A stretch of 64,000 nucleotides of DNA, from NCBI RefSeq assembly GCF_026126405.1, contig NZ_JAFMTQ010000013.1, forward strand, positions 44,137 to 108,136. Direction: 5' to 3'. Source of the DNA: Aureitalea sp. L0-47 (GTDB lineage Bacteria > Bacteroidota > Bacteroidia > Flavobacteriales > Flavobacteriaceae). Position 1 is the first letter of the stretch, and each line of letters opens with the position of its first letter. Positions 9,247 to 17,052 of the stretch are shown one piece after another. A program made the position numbers and the translations under genes. The notes under the pieces were generated by a model that ran no database searches, was not told the origin of the DNA, and saw only the letters and a list, made by a program, of their open reading frames with translations.

Positions 9247-9273
9247 AGAAAGAGATTTGAATTTTTAGAAGTA

Positions 9274-9281
9274 CAAAGGTA
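9274..9281 (-). promoter_or_regulatory. -7 promoter box (TACCTTTG) for lpdA
   Basis: Exact TAnnTTTG match on the minus strand with a TTG 20 nt upstream (minus strand, about 9302-9304), the best-formed promoter in this region. Confidence 0.6.
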
Positions 9282-9317
9282 CAATACTCCTATACAACAG
9301 CCAACGAATTCAGAATC

Positions 9318-9776
9318 CTAAAAAGAGAGCGCCGTAGTGTTCTTTACTTCGTTTATGGTGAACGAACTTTGAGTGCTTCCGATATGATCCAACTTGGTAA
9401 GTTTTTTCACCATGAAATCACGAAAATGATCCATGTCTTTAACCAAAACCTTCAAAAGGTAGTCGTATTCACCACTAACGTGATAGCATTCCATTACTTC
9501 ACTAAGTTTAACGATTTCCCTTTCGAATTCCACCACCGATTTGTGGACGTGTTGCACCAGTTTAATGTGACAAAATACGGTAAAACCGAGGTCAACTTTA
9601 GCGCGATCTATAAGGGCAACATACTTACGAATAATTCCTGCCCGCTCTAATTTTTTAATTCGTTCATAAATAGCAGTAACCGAAAGACTCAGTTTCAGTG
9701 AAAGCTGCTTATTCGTTTGTTTGGCATCTTCCTGGAGATTTTCCAATAAAGCGATATCTATCCTATCCAAAACCAT
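9318..9776 (-). CDS. Lrp/AsnC-family transcriptional regulator
   Basis: A 152-residue protein with an N-terminal winged helix-turn-helix (LDRIDIALLENLQEDAKQTN, then LSLSVTAIYERIKKLE) and a C-terminal RAM ligand-binding domain (CYHVSGEYDYLLKV). Lrp/AsnC proteins sense amino acids. It is transcribed divergently from the methionine gamma-lyase-like gene, and the AT-rich 157-nt region between them would hold both promoters, so control of that gene by methionine or a related amino acid is a reasonable inference. A TATCTTTA near-consensus box precedes the ATG. Confidence 0.92.
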   Translation of the reverse strand: MVLDRIDIALLENLQEDAKQTNKQLSLKLSLSVTAIYERIKKLERAGIIRKYVALIDRAKVDLGFTVFCHIKLVQHVHKSVVEFEREIVKLSEVMECYHVSGEYDYLLKVLVKDMDHFRDFMVKKLTKLDHIGSTQSSFTINEVKNTTALSF

Positions 9777-9933
9777 CGCAGAATAATTTTCTTAAAGATA
9801 CGGTATTTCAGGTAGATCGTAAACATATTTTCTACATATTTTACAATAGTTTGTATAATATTCTAATTATGATAAACATCATTGATTAATATATTGTATA
9901 AGTCTAGATTTGAGTAAATTAAAACTATACGCT

Positions 9934-11163
9934 ATGTCTTTCAAGCCTGCTAATAAGATCCAGGATCTTCAGTATTTCGGGGAATTTGGTGGTGTAAACC
10001 CTTCTATCTCTGATTCTTCCACTTATACGTTTATTTCAGCAAAGACCATGTTCGATACCTTCGAGGGCAACGCTGAAGGATGCTATTTGTATTCACGGCA
10101 TAGTTCTCCTTCCAATTTGTACCTGGGTGAAGCACTCGCGGCCATGGAAGACACGGAAACTGCAACGGTAACTGCAACGGGAATGGGAGCCATAGTTCCG
10201 GCCATCCTTCAAATATGCAACGCGGGCGACCACATCGTAGCAAGCAGGACCATTTACGGTGGTACCTATGCCTTCCTCAAGAACCTGGCACCTAAATTTG
10301 GAATTAAGACGACCTTCGTTAATATCACCAAACTCGAAGAGGTGGAAGCTTCGATCACTTCAGACACTAAGATCATTTTCTGTGAAAGCGTGAGCAATCC
10401 ATTGCTTGAGATAGCTGATATCCGGGGCATTTCAGAAATAACAAAGCGACACAACCTGAAACTTTTGGTAGATAATACCTTCTCGCCTATGTCTATCTCA
10501 CCTGCCAAATTAGGAGCGGATGTGGTACTGCACAGCCTAACAAAATTCATAAACGGTGCCAGTGACACTATGGGTGGTGTGATATGCGGAACCCAGGAAT
10601 TTATAGACCAGCTAAGAAATGTAAACGATGGCACCTGCATGCTAATGGGAGCCTCCATGGATAGTATGAGGGCCGCATCCATACTTAAGAACCTTCGCAC
10701 CCTTCATATTAGAATGAAACAGCACAGCGAGAATGCTATGTACCTGGCGAAGAAATTCCAGGACGACGGTTTCAGAACGGTATATCCCGGGTTGAAGTCG
10801 CATCCCGGGCATAAGCTGATGACCTCAACAATGAACCCAGACTATGGATATGGCGGTATGATGACCATAGACGTAGGTAGTCTTGAGAAGGCCAACGAAC
10901 TCATGGAACTCATGCAGGAGCGAAATCTTGGGTACCTGGCAGTGAGCCTCGGATTCTACAAAACCTTGTTCAGTGCTCCGGGAACCTCAACTTCAAGTGA
11001 AATTCCCGAGGAAGAACAAAAGGAAATGGGGCTTTCAGACGGACTTATTCGATTCTCAATCGGACTCGACAACGACATCGAACGCACCTATCGCAGTATG
11101 CGACAGTGTATGTATCATGTAGGCATTCTTAACCCGGAGACCAATAAGTCGCTGGTTGTTTAG
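9934..11163 (+). CDS. Cys/Met-metabolism PLP enzyme, methionine gamma-lyase-like
   Basis: A 409-residue fold-type I PLP enzyme. The cofactor lysine is in SLTKFINGASDTMGG (K204 from this start), with the phosphate-binding TATGMGAI segment and LVDNTFSPM, all diagnostic of the gamma-lyase/gamma-synthase family. The active-site loop reads RTIYGGTYAFL, where canonical methionine gamma-lyases have Cys (YGCTFAF; Cys116 of the Pseudomonas enzyme), so substrate preference may differ. Divergent Lrp regulator and downstream NhaC-type transporter suggest methionine catabolism. ATG at 9934 preferred to an upstream TTG at 9910. Cystathionine gamma-synthase or O-acetylhomoserine sulfhydrylase remain possible. 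Confidence 0.8.
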   Translation: MSFKPANKIQDLQYFGEFGGVNPSISDSSTYTFISAKTMFDTFEGNAEGCYLYSRHSSPSNLYLGEALAAMEDTETATVTATGMGAIVPAILQICNAGDHIVASRTIYGGTYAFLKNLAPKFGIKTTFVNITKLEEVEASITSDTKIIFCESVSNPLLEIADIRGISEITKRHNLKLLVDNTFSPMSISPAKLGADVVLHSLTKFINGASDTMGGVICGTQEFIDQLRNVNDGTCMLMGASMDSMRAASILKNLRTLHIRMKQHSENAMYLAKKFQDDGFRTVYPGLKSHPGHKLMTSTMNPDYGYGGMMTIDVGSLEKANELMELMQERNLGYLAVSLGFYKTLFSAPGTSTSSEIPEEEQKEMGLSDGLIRFSIGLDNDIERTYRSMRQCMYHVGILNPETNKSLVV

Positions 11164-11361
11164 GACTAATTGTTTTTTATCATTTGTTTGATCTGTTCGA
11201 TTTATACTTCGGAACAGCAACAATGTTTTCTATTTAACATACTGAAATTAAATGCTAACACTAATTCGAGTATGGATTGAATGTTTGCATTCGGATTTCT
11301 TTGGTCATTTGCATAGCCAAATTCAAAATCGTAACATTACAAGGCAAAAATCAAAAGCTGC

Positions 11362-12855
11362 ATGGAGGACAAAGACAATATTTCAGAATATAAGATCCAG
11401 GACCAAAAAATTGTTGAAAATATTGAGCTTAACATATGGGAAGCCTTAATTCCCGTAGTCGCATTGGTCGGAATGCTATTCTACAATGTTTATGTCTTTG
11501 GAGATGATGCCTTAAGCGGAAGTAACCAATTCATCCTGCTTATGGGAGCGGCCGTAGCTGCCATCGTAGGCACCTTCAATAAAGTAGGCTATAAACGAAT
11601 GGTGGAAGAGGTTGCCGAAAATGTGAAGTCGACCACCGGTGCCCTTCTCATCCTTCTCATGGTGGGTGCCCTGGCAGGTACATGGCTTGTAAGCGGTATA
11701 ATACCTACCATGATCTATTACGGACTTCAAATTTTAAATCCTACCATTTTCCTCGCTTCCTGTGTGATCATTTGCGCTATTATTTCGATTGCCACCGGTA
11801 GTAGCTGGACCACATCGGCAACCGTAGGTATTGCGCTTATCGGCATTGCAGAAGCTTTGGGTATCTCCCTGGGTATGACGGCCGGTGCCGTGCTTTCGGG
11901 TGCGTATTTTGGAGATAAGATGTCACCTCTTAGTGACACTACCAACCTCGCCCCGGCCATGGCAGGAACGGATCTGTTTACCCACATAAAATACATGTCC
12001 TATACCACGGTCCCTACCATTTTGATCACACTTATTGTATTTATCATAATAGGTTTCGGACTAGATCCGGAAGGGGCTGCGGACACAGCCTCTATCTTAG
12101 CATCGATAGACTCCGCCTTCAATATTAACCCATGGCTTTTCGTAGTACCTGTCCTGGTGATCGTGATGATCATTAAAAAAACACCGCCACTTATCGCCTT
12201 ACTCGCTGGTACTCTTTTGGGCGCCATTGCGGCCTTGATATTTCAACCGAACATAGTAACCACTCTTGGTGGAGGAACTTCTCTGGATTTCGTAACGGGA
12301 TACAAGGGAGTTTTAAATGCAATTACTATAGATTCGGCCATCCCAACGGATAACGAAGCCCTGAACGACCTGTTCTCTTCGGGGGGAATGGCGGGGATGT
12401 TGGGTACTATCTGGCTAATCGTTTGCGCCATGGTGTTTGGTGGAGTAATGGACGCTATTGGAGCACTCGCGCGCATCAGCAGGGCGCTTCTGTCTCTATT
12501 CCACACAACCTTCGGATTATTCGCAAGTACTGTTTTCAGCTGTCTTGCGCTCAACGTAACCGCTTCAGATCAATACCTGGCCATTGTGGTACCCGGAAAA
12601 ATGTACAGTAAGGCCTTTGCCGATAAAGGCCTGGCACCGGAAAACCTTTCGAGAACCCTTGAGGATGCAGGAACGGTTACTTCGGTACTGATCCCATGGA
12701 ACACTTGCGGGGCTTATCAGAGCGGGGTTTTAGGAGTACCTGTACTGGATTATTTCGCTTTTGCGATATTCAACTGGTTAAGCCCATTCACAACCCTGGT
12801 CTATGCAGCCTTCAGAATTAAGATCCGGGAATTGACGACATCAGCTTCAGCATAA
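11362..12855 (+). CDS. NhaC-family transporter (Na+/H+ antiporter or methionine carrier)
   Basis: A 497-residue protein with about eleven or twelve membrane segments. Conserved NhaC blocks include ATGSSWTTSATVG, GAYFGDKMSPLSDTTNLAPA and IPWNTCGAY. Classical NhaC exchanges sodium for protons, but members of this superfamily linked to methionine genes (MetT) have been predicted to carry methionine. The gene lies 198 nt after the gamma-lyase-like gene in the same direction, so amino-acid transport is a serious alternative to ion homeostasis. No strong promoter box was found in the gap. Confidence 0.85.
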   Translation: MEDKDNISEYKIQDQKIVENIELNIWEALIPVVALVGMLFYNVYVFGDDALSGSNQFILLMGAAVAAIVGTFNKVGYKRMVEEVAENVKSTTGALLILLMVGALAGTWLVSGIIPTMIYYGLQILNPTIFLASCVIICAIISIATGSSWTTSATVGIALIGIAEALGISLGMTAGAVLSGAYFGDKMSPLSDTTNLAPAMAGTDLFTHIKYMSYTTVPTILITLIVFIIIGFGLDPEGAADTASILASIDSAFNINPWLFVVPVLVIVMIIKKTPPLIALLAGTLLGAIAALIFQPNIVTTLGGGTSLDFVTGYKGVLNAITIDSAIPTDNEALNDLFSSGGMAGMLGTIWLIVCAMVFGGVMDAIGALARISRALLSLFHTTFGLFASTVFSCLALNVTASDQYLAIVVPGKMYSKAFADKGLAPENLSRTLEDAGTVTSVLIPWNTCGAYQSGVLGVPVLDYFAFAIFNWLSPFTTLVYAAFRIKIRELTTSASA

Positions 12856-12916
12856 ATAAATAGAATATACTTGTTAACAATGCGTAAAAAGCAGTGTTTC
12901 TTCCCCAAAGCTTTGC

Positions 12917-12924
12917 TAATTTTG
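12917..12924 (+). promoter_or_regulatory. -7 promoter box (TAATTTTG) for tpx
   Basis: Exact TAnnTTTG match 20 nt upstream of the tpx ATG at 12945; a TTTC about 16 nt upstream is a weak -33 candidate. Confidence 0.5.
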
Positions 12925-12944
12925 CAGTTCTAAAAAAGGAAACT

Positions 12945-13442
12945 ATGGCAAAAATAACTTTAGGTGGAAATCCCGCCGAAACAATGGGTGAACTACCCGC
13001 CGTTGGGTCTAAAGCACCCGATTTCAAATTGACTGCAACCGACATGAGCACTAAAACCATGAACGATTTTGCGGGTCATACACTGTTGCTGAATATCTTC
13101 CCTAGCGTGAATACCGGCATTTGTGCCGCTTCCGTGAGAAAGTTCAACGAAGACGCTGCCAAAGCAGACAATGTAAAGGTACTTTGCATCTCCAAAGACC
13201 TTCCTTTCGCGCAACAACAGTTCTGCGCAGCTGAAGGAATTGAAGATGTAGTTATGCTATCCGATTTCAAAACCGGGCAGTTCGGAAAGGATTACCAGGT
13301 AACGGTAGTTGGAAGTGCTTTTGAGGGGCTGCATTCGAGAGCGGTGGTCGTTGTAGATCCTAACGGTATGGTTACCTATACCGAACAAGTTCCTGAAATT
13401 GGTCAGGAGCCCGATTATGAAGCCGCTTTAAGCGTACTATAA
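12945..13442 (+). CDS. tpx: thiol peroxidase, atypical 2-Cys peroxiredoxin
   Basis: A 165-residue peroxiredoxin. The peroxidatic cysteine is in SVNTGICAASVRKF (C60) and the resolving cysteine in FAQQQFCAAEGI (C94), the spacing of Tpx enzymes, which reduce hydroperoxides at the expense of thioredoxin. A 17-codon in-frame extension upstream is rejected because MAKITLGGNP is the family start, preceded by AAGGA-like purines and a promoter box. It ends one base before dgkA and the two are probably co-transcribed. Confidence 0.95.
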   Translation: MAKITLGGNPAETMGELPAVGSKAPDFKLTATDMSTKTMNDFAGHTLLLNIFPSVNTGICAASVRKFNEDAAKADNVKVLCISKDLPFAQQQFCAAEGIEDVVMLSDFKTGQFGKDYQVTVVGSAFEGLHSRAVVVVDPNGMVTYTEQVPEIGQEPDYEAALSVL

Positions 13443-13443
13443 A

Positions 13444-13803
13444 ATGTGGAATACATATCTGGGAAAACGCCTTCTCGGCTTTAAATACGCTACCAAAGGA
13501 GCCTGGATGTTGCTTAAAAACGAAGCCAGCATCCAGGTTCAGGCGGTAGTAGCCGTTGGAGTCACTATCGCCGGATTCTATTTCAACATTTCTTCTACGG
13601 AATGGATCGCCCAGACCCTGGCCATAGGATTGGTAATGAGTATAGAAGGGCTGAATACAGCCGCCGAGGAAATTGCCAATTTCGTCCATCCCGACTTCCA
13701 TGATAAGATAGGTTACATCAAAGATGTGGCCGCGGGCGCTGTTTTCTTTGCAGCAATTGCCGCCCTGGTCATCGCCTGCATAATCTATATCCCGAAATTT
13801 TAA
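13444..13803 (+). CDS. dgkA: diacylglycerol kinase / undecaprenol kinase (DgkA family)
   Basis: A 119-residue membrane protein with three predicted helices. The N-terminal RLLGFKYATKGA and LLKNEASIQVQ and the catalytic block EGLNTAAEEIAN with HDKIGYIKDVAAGAV are the DgkA signature. Gram-positive relatives prefer undecaprenol and E. coli DgkA diacylglycerol; which lipid is used here cannot be told. It sits one base after the tpx stop, suggesting co-translation. Confidence 0.93.
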   Translation: MWNTYLGKRLLGFKYATKGAWMLLKNEASIQVQAVVAVGVTIAGFYFNISSTEWIAQTLAIGLVMSIEGLNTAAEEIANFVHPDFHDKIGYIKDVAAGAVFFAAIAALVIACIIYIPKF

Positions 13804-13972
13804 AAATCTCCGATTCGTTGGTTTAAAAAATATAGAGTTACTGGTAGATTTTTCTTACGTGTTAGAAAAAATGGGATTCAATGGGAAAAGAACGATCAAT
13901 CACTTATTACTTATAATTTACTGAGCTAGTATATTCTTCAGGAGAAAAAATTTTAATTAGTTTGGGACGTTG

Positions 13973-13980
13973 TATATTTG
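13973..13980 (+). promoter_or_regulatory. -7 promoter box (TATATTTG) for the ftsK-lolA-lptF operon
   Basis: Exact TAnnTTTG match 22 nt before the ftsK ATG, in the otherwise empty 199-nt gap after dgkA. Confidence 0.5.
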
Positions 13981-14002
13981 CTGAACGACAACCCAAAGCT
14001 TC

Positions 14003-16405
14003 ATGGCGAAGAGAAGAACTTCCAAAACCAAAAAAAAGAAAACCTCACGCAAAAAAGTATCCTTTGCCCTCTCCAAGCAGCAGAAGATTTTGCTGGGGAG
14101 TTTTTTGTTTTTCCTGGGCCTCGCGCTATTATTTTCATTCATTTCCTACTTCTTTTCGTGGCAGGCAGACCAAAGTGCCGTTGGTGTGCTGAATGAACGG
14201 GAATTGCAAGCAGAGAACTGGCTGAATAAATTTGGAAATAACGTAGCCCATTTCTTTGTCTACAACGGTTTTGGGATCGCTGCCTTTATCATCGGTTTCC
14301 TGGTAACACTTACAGGTGTCTATTTCTTTTTCGATTACGCCAAAAAACAGCTACTCCGATTCTGGTTCTGGGGTCTGCTGGTTATGCTCTGGCTCTCAGT
14401 TTTCTTCGGATTCTTCGACAAGACCCGAAACCTCTTCAGCGGTGTGATGGGATACGAGATCAATGATTTCCTTCAGGATTATCTCGGACTTATCGGGTCC
14501 ATTCTCCTTATGGCTTTCCTGGCGATCGTTTACCTGGTTATCCGACTTAAAATGACTCCTGAAAAAGTGGGAGACGCTTTAAAAAGGACTAAGGCAGATA
14601 TCGCCTCAGATTTCGCCAATGAGACCGATTCCGAAGGACAAGAAGTTGAACAAACCGATTATGAAAAGGCGGTAGTTGAAGAAGTGATCAATACTTCTCC
14701 GGAATCAACCATTCAATTGGAAACTGTTGCCGAAGAAGAAGTTATTGAAGAACCCTATCTGAAAACTTCAACCGAAGATAAGCCTCAAACCAAACCTGAA
14801 GTGGAAGTTGCCATGGAGGTTGAAGAAGCAGTTGAAGAGGAAACAATGGAGGAAAACCTAAGCAAGAAACTGGTGGAGGATTTTGGGGAGTTCGATCCTA
14901 CCCTGGAGCTGAGCAATTACAAATACCCAACCATCGAATTACTCAAAGACTACACGGGTGGAAAAGGTATCACCATCAACCAGGAAGAACTGGAAGAGAA
15001 CAAAAACAGGATCGTCAATACACTTAGTAACTATAAGATCGGCATCGCCAACATAAAAGCCACGGTGGGACCTACAGTTACGCTATACGAGATCGTACCG
15101 GAAGCGGGTGTTCGAATATCAAAAATAAAAAACCTCGAGGACGATATCGCCCTTTCACTATCTGCATTAGGTATTCGTATCATTGCCCCCATACCGGGAC
15201 GAGGTACCATTGGAATCGAAGTTCCGAATAAAAAACCACGCATCGTATCCATGCGCTCCGTGATCGCTTCGCCGAAATTCCAGAACGCCGAAATGGAACT
15301 TCCCCTATCCCTGGGTAAGACCATCAGTAACGAAACTTTTGTGGTAGATCTGGCGAAAATGCCTCACTTGCTTATGGCAGGGGCTACAGGACAGGGTAAG
15401 TCGGTTGGACTCAACGCCATCCTCACTTCCCTACTCTACAAAAAACACCCGGCCGAAGTAAAATTCGTGCTGGTCGATCCGAAAAAAGTAGAGCTTACGC
15501 TCTTCAACAAGATCGAACGACATTATCTCGCCAAGCTCCCCGACTCGGAAGAAGCTATCATCACAGACACTCACAAGGTGATCAACACCCTGAACTCTTT
15601 ATGTATCGAAATGGACGAGCGATACGATCTGCTTAAAGATGCCCTGTGCCGAAACTTAAAAGAGTACAACGTCAAGTTCAAGCAGCGCAAGCTCAATCCT
15701 AACGACGGACATCGTTTCCTTCCCTATATTGTATTGGTGATCGATGAATTTGCCGACCTCATTATGACGGCCGGAAAGGAAGTAGAAACCCCTATCGCCC
15801 GACTGGCGCAATTGGCACGTGCCATTGGTATCCACCTTATCATTGCTACCCAAAGGCCTTCTGTAAATGTAATCACAGGATTGATCAAGGCGAATTTCCC
15901 CGCCAGGGTCGCTTTCAGGGTAACGAGTAAGATCGATTCGCGAACTATACTGGATAGCGCCGGTGCAGATCAGCTCATCGGACGAGGAGACATGCTGTAC
16001 ACACAAGGAAATGATCTTACACGTTTGCAGTGTGCCTTTGTAGATACACCGGAAGTAGCTGATATTGTAGACTACATTGGATCCCAGAAGGCGTATGCAA
16101 GTGCTCATATGTTACCTGAGTACGTTGGTGAAGAGGGTGGCACAAATCTTGATATTGATATAGAAGAACGGGACAAGTTATTCCGTGAAGCTGCCGAAGT
16201 TTTGGTCATCGCACAGCAGGGATCTGCATCCTTGTTACAACGAAAACTAAAATTAGGCTATAACCGTGCCGGCCGAATTATCGATCAGTTAGAAGCTGCT
16301 GGCATCGTTGGTCCTTTTGAAGGAAGCAAAGCACGGCAGGTACTTGTACCAACCATAGACGCATTGAATCAATTACTCGATAACGAAAGTAACGAACCTA
16401 TATGA
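14003..16405 (+). CDS. ftsK: DNA translocase FtsK/SpoIIIE
   Basis: An 800-residue protein: a lysine-rich N-terminus, four membrane helices (about 25-185), an acidic linker rich in Glu/Val, the RecA-like motor with Walker A GATGQGKS (460-467) and Walker B VLVIDEFADL, and a C-terminal winged-helix gamma domain (LLQRKLKLGYNRAGRI) that reads polarity motifs on DNA. FtsK pumps chromosome ends through the closing septum and activates dimer resolution. Its stop overlaps the lolA start by four bases, a conserved flavobacterial arrangement. Confidence 0.96.
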   Translation: MAKRRTSKTKKKKTSRKKVSFALSKQQKILLGSFLFFLGLALLFSFISYFFSWQADQSAVGVLNERELQAENWLNKFGNNVAHFFVYNGFGIAAFIIGFLVTLTGVYFFFDYAKKQLLRFWFWGLLVMLWLSVFFGFFDKTRNLFSGVMGYEINDFLQDYLGLIGSILLMAFLAIVYLVIRLKMTPEKVGDALKRTKADIASDFANETDSEGQEVEQTDYEKAVVEEVINTSPESTIQLETVAEEEVIEEPYLKTSTEDKPQTKPEVEVAMEVEEAVEEETMEENLSKKLVEDFGEFDPTLELSNYKYPTIELLKDYTGGKGITINQEELEENKNRIVNTLSNYKIGIANIKATVGPTVTLYEIVPEAGVRISKIKNLEDDIALSLSALGIRIIAPIPGRGTIGIEVPNKKPRIVSMRSVIASPKFQNAEMELPLSLGKTISNETFVVDLAKMPHLLMAGATGQGKSVGLNAILTSLLYKKHPAEVKFVLVDPKKVELTLFNKIERHYLAKLPDSEEAIITDTHKVINTLNSLCIEMDERYDLLKDALCRNLKEYNVKFKQRKLNPNDGHRFLPYIVLVIDEFADLIMTAGKEVETPIARLAQLARAIGIHLIIATQRPSVNVITGLIKANFPARVAFRVTSKIDSRTILDSAGADQLIGRGDMLYTQGNDLTRLQCAFVDTPEVADIVDYIGSQKAYASAHMLPEYVGEEGGTNLDIDIEERDKLFREAAEVLVIAQQGSASLLQRKLKLGYNRAGRIIDQLEAAGIVGPFEGSKARQVLVPTIDALNQLLDNESNEPI

Positions 16406-17046
16406 TGAAAAAGCTGGCTTTAATATTTGTAATGGCACTTGGCGTATACACAGTGCAGGCGCAGAGCGCGAAAAGTTTGCTGAACGAAGTTTCTTCCAAG
16501 GTGAAGAGCTATAACAATATCTCGATCGACTTCAAGTATAACTTGAACAATACAAAAGAGAATGTGAACCAGGATACTCGAGGAGATGTGATCCTCCAGG
16601 GTGATAGGTACTTGTTGAATATGATGGGAACCACCCGCATGTTTGATGGCAAGACTATTTATTCAATAATTCCGGAAGACGAAGAAGTCACTATTTCTTC
16701 CTATGATGCCGGGGATGATAAAGAGATCACACCTTCAAAAATGCTCACCTTTTACGAAAAGGGATATACCTACAAAATGGATATCACGCAAAATGTGAAA
16801 GGGCGAAAGGTCCAGTATGTGCGACTCATCCCTATCGACAGCCGTGCGGAGATCAAGGATATACTTTTGGGGATCGACGTTCAGACTAAGCATATATACA
16901 AACTGATCCAGACGGATTCGAATGGCACCAAGTACACCATCACTGTTAATTCTTTTAAAACCAATCAGCCGTTATCCAAAACTCTTTTTACCTTTGATGA
17001 GGCTAAGTACAAAAGGGACGGCTACTACATCAATAAGTTGGACTAA
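16402..17046 (+). CDS. lolA: LolA-like outer-membrane lipoprotein carrier
   Basis: A 214-residue periplasmic protein with a signal peptide (MMKKLALIFVMALGVYTVQA) followed by a LolA/LolB-type domain: SKVKSYNNISIDFKYNL, then a ladder of short strands with MFDGKTIYSIIPEDEEV. It would ferry lipoproteins from the inner to the outer membrane. Sequence identity to proteobacterial LolA is low, as is usual in Bacteroidota. It is coupled to ftsK and followed after six bases by an LptF/G permease. Confidence 0.85.
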   Translation: MMKKLALIFVMALGVYTVQAQSAKSLLNEVSSKVKSYNNISIDFKYNLNNTKENVNQDTRGDVILQGDRYLLNMMGTTRMFDGKTIYSIIPEDEEVTISSYDAGDDKEITPSKMLTFYEKGYTYKMDITQNVKGRKVQYVRLIPIDSRAEIKDILLGIDVQTKHIYKLIQTDSNGTKYTITVNSFKTNQPLSKTLFTFDEAKYKRDGYYINKLD

Positions 17047-17052
17047 CAACGA

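Noticed and set aside
9910..9933. Upstream TTG start adding eight residues to the gamma-lyase-like enzyme
   Set aside because: The family N-terminus begins near the ATG at 9934, and the extra residues are AT-rich leader sequence.
15656..16108. 150-residue minus-strand ORF
   Set aside because: Antisense shadow of the conserved FtsK motor domain.
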